Shown: one piece after another, positions 17,890-25,719 of the stretch
Numbering within the stretch: the first letter of the stretch is position 1
Layout of the letters: every line of letters starts with the position of its first letter
Assembly (NCBI RefSeq): GCF_021391675.1
Contig: NZ_CP090095.1
Coordinates: 3,725,501-3,789,500 of the forward strand
Source of the DNA: Neorhizobium galegae
GTDB lineage: Bacteria > Pseudomonadota > Alphaproteobacteria > Rhizobiales > Rhizobiaceae
DNA: 64,000 nucleotides
Direction: 5' to 3'
Made by a program: the position numbers and the translations under genes
The notes under the pieces: model-generated
The model's database searches: none
What the model was told of the DNA's origin: nothing
Seen by the model: only the letters and a program-made list of their open reading frames with translations

Positions 17890-19926
17890 TTATCCGAGCA
17901 CATGCTGTAGTCCGTCATTCTGATACTGGCCGTCGGGATCTACAGGTACACCGAAGCCGAGCTCGGTCGGTTCGGCTTCCAGCATGGAATCGTCGAGAAA
18001 TGCCACCGCTTCGTTGACCAGCGCGTCCGGATCGTGAGCGGCCCATTCCGGACTGCTCGAAATCAATCCCGATTGAAAAAGCGTTTCCTGGGAATATTGC
18101 TCGCCGCCCACATAGGTAATGCCGAGAGAATCCAGGTCGGCGATCACCGCGTTGTTGATGAGCGCATTTCCCCCGGTCGAGATCGACCACGTCGCGTCTG
18201 CGTGGGGATTGAGGGCATTCAGCGCCAAGGCGATCTGGTCGCTGTCGCCGACGATGTTGGTCTGGCTGATATACTGGATATTCAGCAAGTCACCGCTGAT
18301 ATAAAGAACGCGCAGCCCAGCCGTTCCCGCAAACGCCGGGTCGGTCAAAATGCCTTGGGAAATATCTCTTCCGCCGGCGGCAAAATCGTTGGCCGCATCC
18401 AGATAGGCCGAAGGCAGAGCGCTGAAACGGTCGGCGCCGCCGATATTATAGATATGAGCCTGGTTCCAGAGCAGATTTCCGCCACTGGATATCGTGCCCT
18501 CACCGGTCGTTCCGAAACCCGTAACCGCACCGACGACATCGTTGTCGAACAATATGTTCGTCTGGTGGATGATATTGGCATCGTACAGACTGCCGCCAAT
18601 CAGGATCAGATCATAGGACTGGCTGAGCTCGTAGATCGAGATCTGGTTCACGCTCGTATTGTCGCCGGCGATGACCCTGGTCGTGGCGCCGGAAGACGAC
18701 AGGATGCCGATGTCGTTGTCGGACATGAAAATGTACTGTTCCAGCCAGTTTGCGATCAGCAGATCACCGTGGATTTCTGTGACCGCCCAGCTTGCGGGAT
18801 ATCCGCCGGCATTTGCCGGAGCGTTGCCGTCCTCCAGCGGATCGACCCTCTGGAATGTCGCAATATTGAATATTTCATCCGGCGCGCCGTCGTTCGTCCA
18901 GCCGCTGATGGCCGAGGTGATCGCATCAGTATTCTGGATGATGTTCACCTGGATGACTGCGTTGATCTCGAAGTGATTGCCAACGACCGCGGTTACCGTC
19001 GCGCCGGTCCAGATATTCTTGAGAACAGCATCATTGACGACGGTATTGTTGCCGCCGACCAACTCGACCGAGGCTTCCACCTCGACCGAGCCATCCGCAT
19101 AGACGTGGACGTTGGATGGCTGAGCATCGTCCTCCGCATCGGCATCGGCTTCATCACCGGCGTCGGCGGCATCATCTGCTTCATCTTCGTCCTCACTGAA
19201 GGAATGATGGTCCTCCAGCTTCGGCGCCTCGTCGACGAGCACGCCGTTGACGTAAATGCCTTCGATCGTGGTGGACTGATGGAGGAAAGCCTCCATCGGT
19301 CCGTCGGAACCGGCCGCAAGGGCCTCCAGCTGGCTGGCGACGGTCTTGATGATCTCGATAAGCTCGTCCGAGGACTTGGGCATTTCGAGATCGCCGATAG
19401 GTGCGTCCGCAAGGACATCCTGGGCCGTCTGCAGCAGCTCGCTGTTGTCAACCGGGGTGGGATTGAAGGTCAGGCCATGTCCCCCGACGCCGAAACTGTC
19501 GTTGTCGGAAAGCGAGGCGGCCTGAACGATGAAATTCGCAACCGAGCCGGGAGGCTGTATCTCCCAGGTAAAGGACTTGCCGCTTGCGTAGAACGGGTAC
19601 TCGTACTGCGGCGTCTCGTGCGGGCCGTGATGCGTCTTGATTTCCATCGTGGGGATCGGCGGATGATCGTATCGGCCCACGAAATGGGGATGCCAGATCG
19701 GCGTGAAACTGGCAGGCGCCTTGTAGACCACGCCCGGATCGAAACCGAGCAGATCGTAAGGCGCCTCGAAATCGGAGCGGATCACCGCTGATGTCTGGAT
19801 GAATTGTTCGGGCGTGTAGAGCGAGAAGTCCTGGTAACTTTCCCGCAGGCGCGCATCCTCGACGTTCGTGTGGAAGAGGCCGATGAAATGAGCGATTTCC
19901 TCGGTGATTGTGTCCATCGTCGTCAT
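17890..19926 (-). CDS. Repeat protein, probable type I secretion substrate
   Basis: This 678-aa protein is acidic and has no signal peptide or membrane segment. Residues 238-270 are an Asp/Glu/Ala linker. Residues 131-150, 314-335, 385-406, 441-466 and 541-566 carry copies of a motif close to Q-x-N-I-x-x-D-N-D, usually after G-[DGS]-L and Asn (GGSLYDANIIHQTNILFDND; SGDLLNIQYISQTNIVGDSD). They alternate with GGN-x-x-x-N-x-A units at 291, 482 and 585. The spacing suggests a beta-solenoid, though it lacks the RTX nonapeptide GGxGxDxUx. It lies directly upstream of the exporter, its stop overlapping a possible exporter start (TAATG). Export by that system is inferred from context. Confidence 0.6.
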   Translation of the reverse strand: MTTMDTITEEIAHFIGLFHTNVEDARLRESYQDFSLYTPEQFIQTSAVIRSDFEAPYDLLGFDPGVVYKAPASFTPIWHPHFVGRYDHPPIPTMEIKTHHGPHETPQYEYPFYASGKSFTWEIQPPGSVANFIVQAASLSDNDSFGVGGHGLTFNPTPVDNSELLQTAQDVLADAPIGDLEMPKSSDELIEIIKTVASQLEALAAGSDGPMEAFLHQSTTIEGIYVNGVLVDEAPKLEDHHSFSEDEDEADDAADAGDEADADAEDDAQPSNVHVYADGSVEVEASVELVGGNNTVVNDAVLKNIWTGATVTAVVGNHFEINAVIQVNIIQNTDAITSAISGWTNDGAPDEIFNIATFQRVDPLEDGNAPANAGGYPASWAVTEIHGDLLIANWLEQYIFMSDNDIGILSSSGATTRVIAGDNTSVNQISIYELSQSYDLILIGGSLYDANIIHQTNILFDNDVVGAVTGFGTTGEGTISSGGNLLWNQAHIYNIGGADRFSALPSAYLDAANDFAAGGRDISQGILTDPAFAGTAGLRVLYISGDLLNIQYISQTNIVGDSDQIALALNALNPHADATWSISTGGNALINNAVIADLDSLGITYVGGEQYSQETLFQSGLISSSPEWAAHDPDALVNEAVAFLDDSMLEAEPTELGFGVPVDPDGQYQNDGLQHVLG

Positions 19927-20045
19927 GACCGCTGCCTTTGTATTGGCATGCCTGCATCACAGGTCGTTCGGAATGAGGGACTGCGCAGGAGCGTCTGCGC
20001 AGTCCACGATGTGAAGTCTCTCCCTAAGGCAGGAAGTTGTGTCGC

Positions 20046-21692
20046 TTAGACGCCATCTTCGGTGTCGTCGCCAGCCACCGTGCTGGAGAGGTTCCCGCCC
20101 ACGATCGTCATATCGATCGCGTTCTGCTGCAGGTTCGCACCCATCACGATTTCCTGGTTGAAGGCGTGAGTTTCGATGACGGCATCGGACGAAGCTGAAC
20201 TCGTCCCGGTCACGAAACCATCGTCACCGTTGCTCGAGCCCCAGGTACCGCCATCGCCGCCGGCTGCGCCAGAACCGGTGGAGGCCCAGCCACCCGCGCC
20301 GCCGGCTGCGCCAGCTCCGCCGAATGCCCAGCCGCCGACAGCTCCGCCGCCGGTACCATCGGCCCATGCGCCACTGAGTGCCCCGCCGCCTTCGCCAGCC
20401 CCGGATGTCGCGTCACCACCGGTAGCATCGCCGCTGGTTGCCGCACCGGTTGCCGCTGCGCCACCGGTACCGCCACCGCCTGCTGCGCCGTCACCGCCCA
20501 AGCCGGCACCAAGACCGGCGCCGAAGCCGGCACCGAGACCGGCACCAAGGGCACCGCCGCCATCGCCGCCATTACCGGCATCCGAGGCTTCGCCGCCGTT
20601 ACCACCTTCGGAGTCGCCGGCGTCGCCGCCTTCGCTATCCCCGCCGTTACCGGCGTCTTCGCCGTCGCCGCCGTCGTTTTCAACGAAGATCGGGTTGATG
20701 AAGCCGAGGCTTCCGCCGACGAGAGCTCCGGCATCGCCGCCTTCGGAATCGCCGCCGTCACCGCCTTCGTCAGCGTCGCCGCCGTCCGAGTCGCCGGCGT
20801 CGCCACCGTCACCGGAAGTGTTGCTGCCGCCGCTATCGCCGTCACCGGCAAATGCAAGTCCTGCGCCAAGGCCGAGACCCAGGCCAAGACCCAGACCGAG
20901 GCCGTCGCCGCCACGCCCGCCATCGCCACCAGTGCCGTTGCCGCCGTCGGCATCGCCGCTGTCGGCGTCGCTGTCGCCGTCGCCGCCGTCGGCATCGCCG
21001 CCGTCGCCTTCACCGCCAATTGCAGCGCTTGCGGCCAGGCCGCCGAGGCCGTCGCCGCCAAGTGCGAACCCGCCGAGCGCCGTACCGCCGTTACCGCCGT
21101 CACCGCCGTCGGCATCCGCATTGCTTCCGCCGTCACCGCCGCCGCCGCCGGTATTGATCCCTTCCGAGGCGATCGCAAAACCACCTTCGGCGGTAGGATT
21201 CATCTCGAACGAGCCGTCATTGCTGACGCTGGCGCTTTCGAGCTTGTCGTTGTCCTGCAGGTTGGCGACCTGGCTCAACACATTGCCGACATCGTTGCCT
21301 TCACCCGTCAGGGCGTTGTTGAACAAGTTGTCGATGTGGATGTTGAACATCCCGTCGATGGAACTGTCCGTCATATCGACGTCTGCAAAGTCGTCGTCCG
21401 ACGGCAGGTATTCGTCAAGGTTGACACCGACATCGACCGTGACAGCGGTCTCATTGACGTTTGCGTTGAAGTTGCCGTTGCCATTGAGGTTCAGGCTGCC
21501 GTTACCGTTGAGGTTCAGGTTGCCGTTACCATTCCCGTTGCCGTTGAGGTTCGTGGAATCGCTCGTCTGGCTCTGGCTTTGGTCGCTGGCCTGTTGTTGC
21601 TGCTGCTGCTGCTGTTCCTGTTGTTGCTGCTGCTGCTCCTGGCTATCAGGATCGTCGACCAAGGTGTCGAACACATTGCGTTTATCTACCAT
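20046..21692 (-). CDS. PolyQ and Gly/Asp-rich low-complexity protein, probable secreted structural protein
   Basis: The 548-aa product begins MVDKRNVFDTLVDDPDSQEQ. Next come a glutamine run (about 19-35), Asn-Gly dipeptide repeats (47-80) and an acidic segment with SQVANLQDND (140-149). About 310 residues of Gly, Asp, Ala and Ser follow, in GGDGGDA and GLGLGLG patterns. The C-terminus (about 505-548) is more ordered and ends near NAIDMTIVGGNLSSTVAGDD. The SQVANLQDND block matches the repeat of the adjacent 678-aa protein. There is no signal peptide. ATG 21692 has AGAGGA 7 bases upstream. The gene leads the secretion operon. A sticky extracellular or matrix role is plausible but unproven. Confidence 0.6.
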   Translation of the reverse strand: MVDKRNVFDTLVDDPDSQEQQQQQQEQQQQQQQQASDQSQSQTSDSTNLNGNGNGNGNLNLNGNGSLNLNGNGNFNANVNETAVTVDVGVNLDEYLPSDDDFADVDMTDSSIDGMFNIHIDNLFNNALTGEGNDVGNVLSQVANLQDNDKLESASVSNDGSFEMNPTAEGGFAIASEGINTGGGGGDGGSNADADGGDGGNGGTALGGFALGGDGLGGLAASAAIGGEGDGGDADGGDGDSDADSGDADGGNGTGGDGGRGGDGLGLGLGLGLGLGAGLAFAGDGDSGGSNTSGDGGDAGDSDGGDADEGGDGGDSEGGDAGALVGGSLGFINPIFVENDGGDGEDAGNGGDSEGGDAGDSEGGNGGEASDAGNGGDGGGALGAGLGAGFGAGLGAGLGGDGAAGGGGTGGAAATGAATSGDATGGDATSGAGEGGGALSGAWADGTGGGAVGGWAFGGAGAAGGAGGWASTGSGAAGGDGGTWGSSNGDDGFVTGTSSASSDAVIETHAFNQEIVMGANLQQNAIDMTIVGGNLSSTVAGDDTEDGV

Positions 21693-22329
21693 CACACAGT
21701 CCTCTTACTGACTGCGACGGCGTGACCGCCATTCATCTTTTTGGGGTCTTTGCTCGTCGCGGTTGAAATGAGTCATTTGCCTCTGGCGACAAGGCGCGCG
21801 TCAACGCGACCGTTCGCCGGTCTTTCTCTCGTGATGTCTGATTTTTTTCCTCTCCCCTACGTTTCCCGAGAGACTTGGAATGAGCGGCGCGTGGATCGCA
21901 TACTCACTACATTTTGCACCGACGAGCATTCTTCAGCGCTCGTTCTTCAAGTGCTTCGGGATGGGAGCACTGTGTGCCGAATGAGCAGAAGAAATAAGGT
22001 GATATTTCGATCTAGCACAACCTGATGAATACTATGTGAGCATAGTTACATGGGCTATATGATCTAACCAAGAAGACGTATACCACATCGGCACAAAACT
22101 ACCCTTATGTATGCAGCAACTCATTCACAACGCGAGGAAACGCTGTCTGATCATGGTCCGTTCGCCTGGGAACGACCTTGAAGGCCCCATTCGGTCGCCG
22201 ATTCGATCTATTCCATAAATCCTTCGGTCTATTCCCAGCATTGGGCTCTTGGTTTACCGTTCCCTAATAAGATCTTCGGAGCACCACTGTGCGTGTACTT
22301 TCGATCAACGACGGGAGGGGGACATTTCC
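21693..22329. other. Divergent intergenic region with a palindromic site
   Basis: About 640 bases separate the secretion operon from the divergent LuxR-type regulator gene. No credible gene is seen. The centre is AT-rich, and ACTATG (22031-22036), TGAG and CATAGT (22041-22046) form a perfect 6+6 palindrome. It probably contains the promoters of both units. Confidence 0.5.
22031..22046. promoter_or_regulatory. Candidate operator for the LuxR-type regulator
   Basis: ACTATG-TGAG-CATAGT is a perfect dyad about 340 bases before the secretion operon and 285 before the regulator. The dyad length suits a LuxR/NarL dimer, but no second copy was found in the window. Confidence 0.3.
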
Positions 22330-23142
22330 ATGCAAATTCCGCATGGTATTTCGCAACATGTCGGCTTGGATCTGGCAACAAACGCCTTGAAGAGAATGAA
22401 TGCGATCCGAACACTCCTCTTCATCTGCTCACCCGGAACAATCTCCACCGCAATGACGGCGGCCATCGAAAGCGAGTTCCCATGGCTCTCCGTCAGGACG
22501 GTCCCCGACCTGAAATTGGCCTCGGTGGAATTCGATAATCCGGTCCAGCTCGTGCTGGCGGACGTCCGCCTTGCCTCCGCTCTCGCCGAATACTGGCCGG
22601 AGCTCGCCAGGCACCATCCTGCTGCAACCCTTGCGCTGATGGGTACCGACGATGGCGAGATAGCCTCCGATCATCGAAGGGCGAAAGAGCTTGAAATCGT
22701 GCAGGGTATCCTGCCGTTCAACGTCAATCTCGACGTCTTCCTGTCAGGTCTGCGGATCATATTGAAGGGTGGTACATATTTCCCTTCTACGGGTTACCGG
22801 GCCCAGAGAAACGCCCCTCTCGAAGGCGAAGAGCCGGCGGATCTCAAGCCAGCCCTATATCAAGCCGGCAAGCCGGCGATTGAAAAGCTGACAAAACGCG
22901 AGAACGAAATTCTTGTCAGGATGGCCATGGGCAATCAAAACAAGATCATCGCGGCCGCGCTCGGTCTATCCGAACATACCGTGAAGATTCATATCCACAA
23001 CATCATCACCAAGCTCGGCGTGCATAACAGAACAGAAGTCGTCGCTCTCTATTTCGAATATAGACGCAAGGATACGACCGGCAATGCAGGCGACACGAAC
23101 CGCGGTCAGGACGGCCGCTCCCTCTCAGGCGACAAGTACTAG
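22330..23142 (+). CDS. LuxR/NarL-type transcription regulator with atypical receiver
   Basis: The 270-aa protein has an N-terminal receiver-like alpha/beta domain (about 20-150) and a C-terminal LuxR helix-turn-helix (about 180-240: KLTKRENEILVRMAMGNQNK, then LGLSEHTVKIHIHNIITKLG). The receiver keeps a possible phospho-site Asp in LVLADVR. It lacks the acidic pair at the first strand (LFICSPG) and the conserved Lys near the fifth (GILPFN), so phosphorylation is doubtful. GGGAGGGGGAC just before ATG 22330 fixes the start. It is divergent from the secretion operon and is its most likely regulator. Its end overlaps the next gene by 59 bases. Confidence 0.82.
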   Translation: MQIPHGISQHVGLDLATNALKRMNAIRTLLFICSPGTISTAMTAAIESEFPWLSVRTVPDLKLASVEFDNPVQLVLADVRLASALAEYWPELARHHPAATLALMGTDDGEIASDHRRAKELEIVQGILPFNVNLDVFLSGLRIILKGGTYFPSTGYRAQRNAPLEGEEPADLKPALYQAGKPAIEKLTKRENEILVRMAMGNQNKIIAAALGLSEHTVKIHIHNIITKLGVHNRTEVVALYFEYRRKDTTGNAGDTNRGQDGRSLSGDKY

Positions 23143-23617
23143 GCTCCAGGACATCCTGCTCCTGATCGGGCAGCTGAATTATACCTGGACCAATACGGAA
23201 AGCCTGCTGATCCACATGATCGCAGGCGTTGCCAAGGTGGACAAGGAAACGGCGATCGTCATCTTCCTGACCTTGAATACGACCCGGGCCCGGGTCGATC
23301 TCGTGGAACGGCTGACCAAGATGCGCAAGACCGCGCCGGCCTGCCGCAAGGAAATCCTGGAGGCCACTCGTCGTCTTTCTGAGGAAGCGAAGCTTCGCAA
23401 CAAATACAATCATTGCATTTATTCATTCGATCCCGACAGCGGCCGCAACATCACGCAATCGATGCGGATCTTCGAAAGCAGGGACGAGATCAAATACGGA
23501 AAGATCGAGGAGCTCGATGCGCGCGAGATCAGCCGGATCCGGGAAAGCATCAATTCGCTCGTCGCGATCAACAGGATGTTCTGGGACATCACCGAACGTT
23601 ACGGCTTCCCCACCTAA
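23084..23617 (+). CDS. Conserved hypothetical protein downstream of the LuxR-type regulator
   Basis: The 177-aa product is soluble, mostly helical and charged. It includes ILLLIGQLNYTWTNTESLLI near the N-terminus and a KLRNKYNHCIYSFD block near residue 110. No domain is recognised by eye. It overlaps the regulator's 3' end by 59 bases in another frame, implying co-expression. The annotated ATG at 23084 lacks a clear ribosome site; a start inside the overlap is possible, but the next Met is only at residue 45. Codon use looks normal for the genome. It may act with the regulator; nothing more can be said. Confidence 0.65.
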   Translation: MQATRTAVRTAAPSQATSTRLQDILLLIGQLNYTWTNTESLLIHMIAGVAKVDKETAIVIFLTLNTTRARVDLVERLTKMRKTAPACRKEILEATRRLSEEAKLRNKYNHCIYSFDPDSGRNITQSMRIFESRDEIKYGKIEELDAREISRIRESINSLVAINRMFWDITERYGFPT

Positions 23618-23631
23618 ACCTCAGCAAGGCG

Positions 23632-23898
23632 TTACCCTAGGCCCGGAACCGCTATGCCGGGTAGGAAGCCGTTGAGAGCGTCGGCCAGCGTGACGATCGA
23701 AATGAGATGGCCGGCATCGTCAGTGATGGAAATCGCCCGCAAAGCCAGGACTTCTCCCTGCTGAATATGTTCGACGACGATGTCTCTCATTCCAGAGATG
23801 ACTTCGGCCGTGGCTCTCTCGATATCGAGGAAGTCGAGGCCTTCGGTATCAGGAATAAAACCGTCTTTCAGATCGACATTCAGGAAATATCTCACCAT
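23632..23898 (-). CDS. DUF6894-like small protein
   Basis: The 88-aa protein begins MVRYFLNVDLKDGFIPDTEG and continues with LDFLDIERATAEVISGMRDI. This is the pattern of the small rhizobial and bradyrhizobial DUF6894 family (RYFFDVxDG...DxEGxEL...A..EA). GGGAGG lies 9 bases before ATG 23898, so the longer frame reaching 23997 is not used. Function is unknown in the family. It is a single gene converging with the preceding hypothetical gene. Confidence 0.75.
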   Translation of the reverse strand: MVRYFLNVDLKDGFIPDTEGLDFLDIERATAEVISGMRDIVVEHIQQGEVLALRAISITDDAGHLISIVTLADALNGFLPGIAVPGLG

Positions 23899-24134
23899 GG
23901 AACCCAACCTCCCGGGGATAGCGTGGCGGCCACTTGAAACTGCGAATCCAACCCGTGGCAGAAGCGGCGCTGACAACCTGCAAGCGTCTACTCCCACATC
24001 TCCCGATCTGCGATTAAGCTCAATCAGAACATTAGGAGATATATAAATTACTCATGGTTCCGGTCAATCCGGAATTGGCAGCTTACCATAGAAATGGGAC
24101 TTTAAACCTTCGCAGCCGCAGGCTTTGCGGGTGA

Positions 24135-24410
24135 TCACTTAGGCCTAATCGCGTGCCTCTCCACAAGCCAGCGCCTTGCCGCATGCATATTGATGCTCGC
24201 CCAATCATGGTTCAGCGCAGAAATGAACAAGCTGTCATTCTGGAGGATAAATTCCTGAAGATATTGCTGCAGTTCGAAAGCATCTCCGTCGAACTCTACC
24301 AACCATGCGGTTCCGGATAACTTGCAGGTTACAAGCGGCTGAATCCTTTTGCGCGCGCGATTGTATGATTCAACCTTCTCGAATTCCAATATAACCAGAA
24401 ACACTGCCAT
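24135..24410 (-). CDS. Small protein with a possible Cas2/SinR-like ferredoxin fold
   Basis: ATG 24410 is preceded by GGAGG with an 8-base gap and gives a 91-aa protein. The pattern is a hydrophobic first strand (MAVFLVILEFEK), Tyr-Asn-Arg helix (YNRARKRIQPL), a strand with TAWLVEF, a helix (FELQQYLQEFI) and QNDSLFISALNHDWA. This order and the DSLFIS...WA ending resemble small SinR/Cas2-like proteins (YDL...STWIV...DDxLxVxxxxxxWA). There is no CRISPR array or cas gene nearby. The fold is inferred and the function unknown. A longer upstream frame exists but lacks a ribosome site. Confidence 0.55.
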   Translation of the reverse strand: MAVFLVILEFEKVESYNRARKRIQPLVTCKLSGTAWLVEFDGDAFELQQYLQEFILQNDSLFISALNHDWASINMHAARRWLVERHAIRPK

Positions 24411-24522
24411 ACATCGCACCTCCAGGCAGGAGGAAACAAATATTGCTGCGCAAAGTTCCCTTCGGAAAATTCGGAGGATTTTTTTTGTAAGGGCGAAAGT
24501 TTTCTCAAGGGAAACTCCGCAT

Positions 24523-24768
24523 TCAGGTGCGGGTTTGCGCTGCATCGGAGCGCTCTGCGAAACCTTGAACCAAGGTGATCTCGACGCCAGGCAGCTTCGG
24601 CAAGCCCCGCACCGCCTCAGGATATTTGTCCAGGTCTTGGAACGCGAGACAGCGGGGACATGGCATTTCAACCGCGCCGCAGCCGCAGCATCGGGTACCG
24701 GTATACGGTTTGGCAGGATGAGCTTCGCAAACCCAGCCCGTGTCCTTGCAGTCTCCGCACCTGAACAT
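24523..24768 (-). CDS. Small cysteine-rich putative zinc-binding protein
   Basis: The 81-aa product starts MFRCGDCKDTGWVCEAHPAK and continues CCGCGAVEMPCPRC. Four to five CxxC or CC pairs with a histidine suit a small zinc ribbon. AGAGGA lies 8 bases upstream of ATG 24768, which decides the start over the longer frame from 24852. Similar short Cys-rich proteins are common in rhizobial genomes without known function. It is upstream of, and on the same strand as, the 91-aa gene, with about 110 bases between. Confidence 0.6.
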   Translation of the reverse strand: MFRCGDCKDTGWVCEAHPAKPYTGTRCCGCGAVEMPCPRCLAFQDLDKYPEAVRGLPKLPGVEITLVQGFAERSDAAQTRT

Positions 24769-24987
24769 GAGCGAAATCCTCTCTGAACCGCAGGGTCGGA
24801 GGATAACACGCGCGTGAGTCGCGGGCAGTTGCGCCAAATGAGCTATATCCATAGGCCTATCGGCCTCGTGGCTGATGGAGAAAATAGACCGCTTTCAGGC
24901 GGGACAGCGCTCCATCGAGATCCACGGCGGTCGATCGCGGCCACCACCGCGAGCGGTCATGCGCTGGTGCCGCCTTGGGACCATATC

Positions 24988-25000
24988 GCTCAAAATATCA
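24988..25000 (+). promoter_or_regulatory. GCTCAAAATA site upstream of the HTH-cupin regulator
   Basis: GCTCAAAATATCA lies about 60 bases before the regulator start. The same ten bases GCTCAAAATA recur at 25664 before gabT, which suggests an operator shared by the two units. Confidence 0.35.
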
Positions 25001-25060
25001 TCCAGTTGATCACGATCCCGATCCACGGCATAACCGGCCCGAACAGCCGGGACATTTGAG

Positions 25061-25645
25061 ATGGATGAAAAGTTCGACATCGGTGCACGCCTCAACGCCA
25101 TGCGCGCGGCCGCCGGCCTTTCGCAGCGCCAGCTCGCCGAAAGGGCGGGTGTCCCGCACGCGCAGATATCCAATGTAGAAACCAACAAGGTCAGCCCTTC
25201 CGTTTCGACGCTTCGCAAGATCCTGAACGGTCTCGGCGTCGGCATGGGCGATTTTTTCGAGCCGGAACGCAGCCCGCCGAAAGGCCCGTTCTTCTCGGCG
25301 CACGAACTGGTCGACCTGACTTCCAGGGTCGCAACATCGCCGATTGCAGGCGGTGACGGCACGCTGATCTTTCGCCAGATCGGCGATGCGCGGGCGCATA
25401 ACCTGCAGATCCTCCACGAGATCTACGGCCCCCATGCGGACACCGGCGAAACAAGGCTGCAGCACGCTTCCTCGGAAGGCGGCTATGTGGTCGAGGGCGA
25501 GCTGGAAGTGACGGTCGGCGACGACGTTCGCGTCCTCAAAGCCGGCGAGGCTTACCTCTTCGACAGCCGCATCCCTCACCGGTTCCGCAACCTCTCGGAC
25601 CGGCAGACAATCGTCATCTCGGCCTGCTCGCCGCCCTATCTGTGA
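25061..25645 (+). CDS. HTH-XRE/cupin transcription regulator (PuuR-like)
   Basis: The 194-aa protein has an N-terminal HTH of the XRE type (about 8-62: LNAMRAAAGLSQRQLAERAG...VSPSVSTLRKIL) and a C-terminal cupin_2 barrel (about 115-185: EGGYVVEGELEVTVGDDVRV, GEAYLFDSRIPHRFRN). This architecture is that of PuuR, which represses putrescine/GABA catabolism genes in enterobacteria. Its target here is probably gabT, 74 bases downstream on the same strand, and itself, since both have GCTCAAAATA in front. The ligand, by analogy a polyamine or amino acid, is inferred. Confidence 0.85.
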   Translation: MDEKFDIGARLNAMRAAAGLSQRQLAERAGVPHAQISNVETNKVSPSVSTLRKILNGLGVGMGDFFEPERSPPKGPFFSAHELVDLTSRVATSPIAGGDGTLIFRQIGDARAHNLQILHEIYGPHADTGETRLQHASSEGGYVVEGELEVTVGDDVRVLKAGEAYLFDSRIPHRFRNLSDRQTIVISACSPPYL

Positions 25646-25663
25646 TTTCGTGATTCCCCTCTT

Positions 25664-25679
25664 GCTCAAAATAATGAGC
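25664..25679 (+). promoter_or_regulatory. Palindromic operator candidate before gabT
   Basis: GCTCA-AAATAA-TGAGC is a perfect 5+5 dyad 41 bases before the gabT start. The left ten bases are identical to a site before the HTH-cupin regulator gene (24988), as expected for an autoregulated local regulator. Confidence 0.45.
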
Positions 25680-25719
25680 GCGATTATAGCTTAGGTCATC
25701 GACTTTAGGGGATATCGCC

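Noticed and set aside
18034..19791. Open frame of 585 codons on the plus strand
   Set aside because: Antisense to the 678-aa repeat protein, with no domain and no ribosome site.
17890..19926. RTX-type calcium-binding repeats in the 678-aa protein
   Set aside because: No GGxGxDxUx nonapeptides are present; the repeats are Asn/Gln/Asp motifs of a different kind.
20176..21711. Open frame of 511 codons on the plus strand, Pro/Ser-rich
   Set aside because: It mirrors the Gly/Asp-rich minus-strand gene (Gly and Asp/Ala codons read as Pro, Ser and Ala in antisense). The minus strand has a ribosome site and the operon context.
24135..24410. A cas2 gene as part of a CRISPR system
   Set aside because: No repeats, spacers or other cas genes are present; similarity is only at the level of fold pattern.
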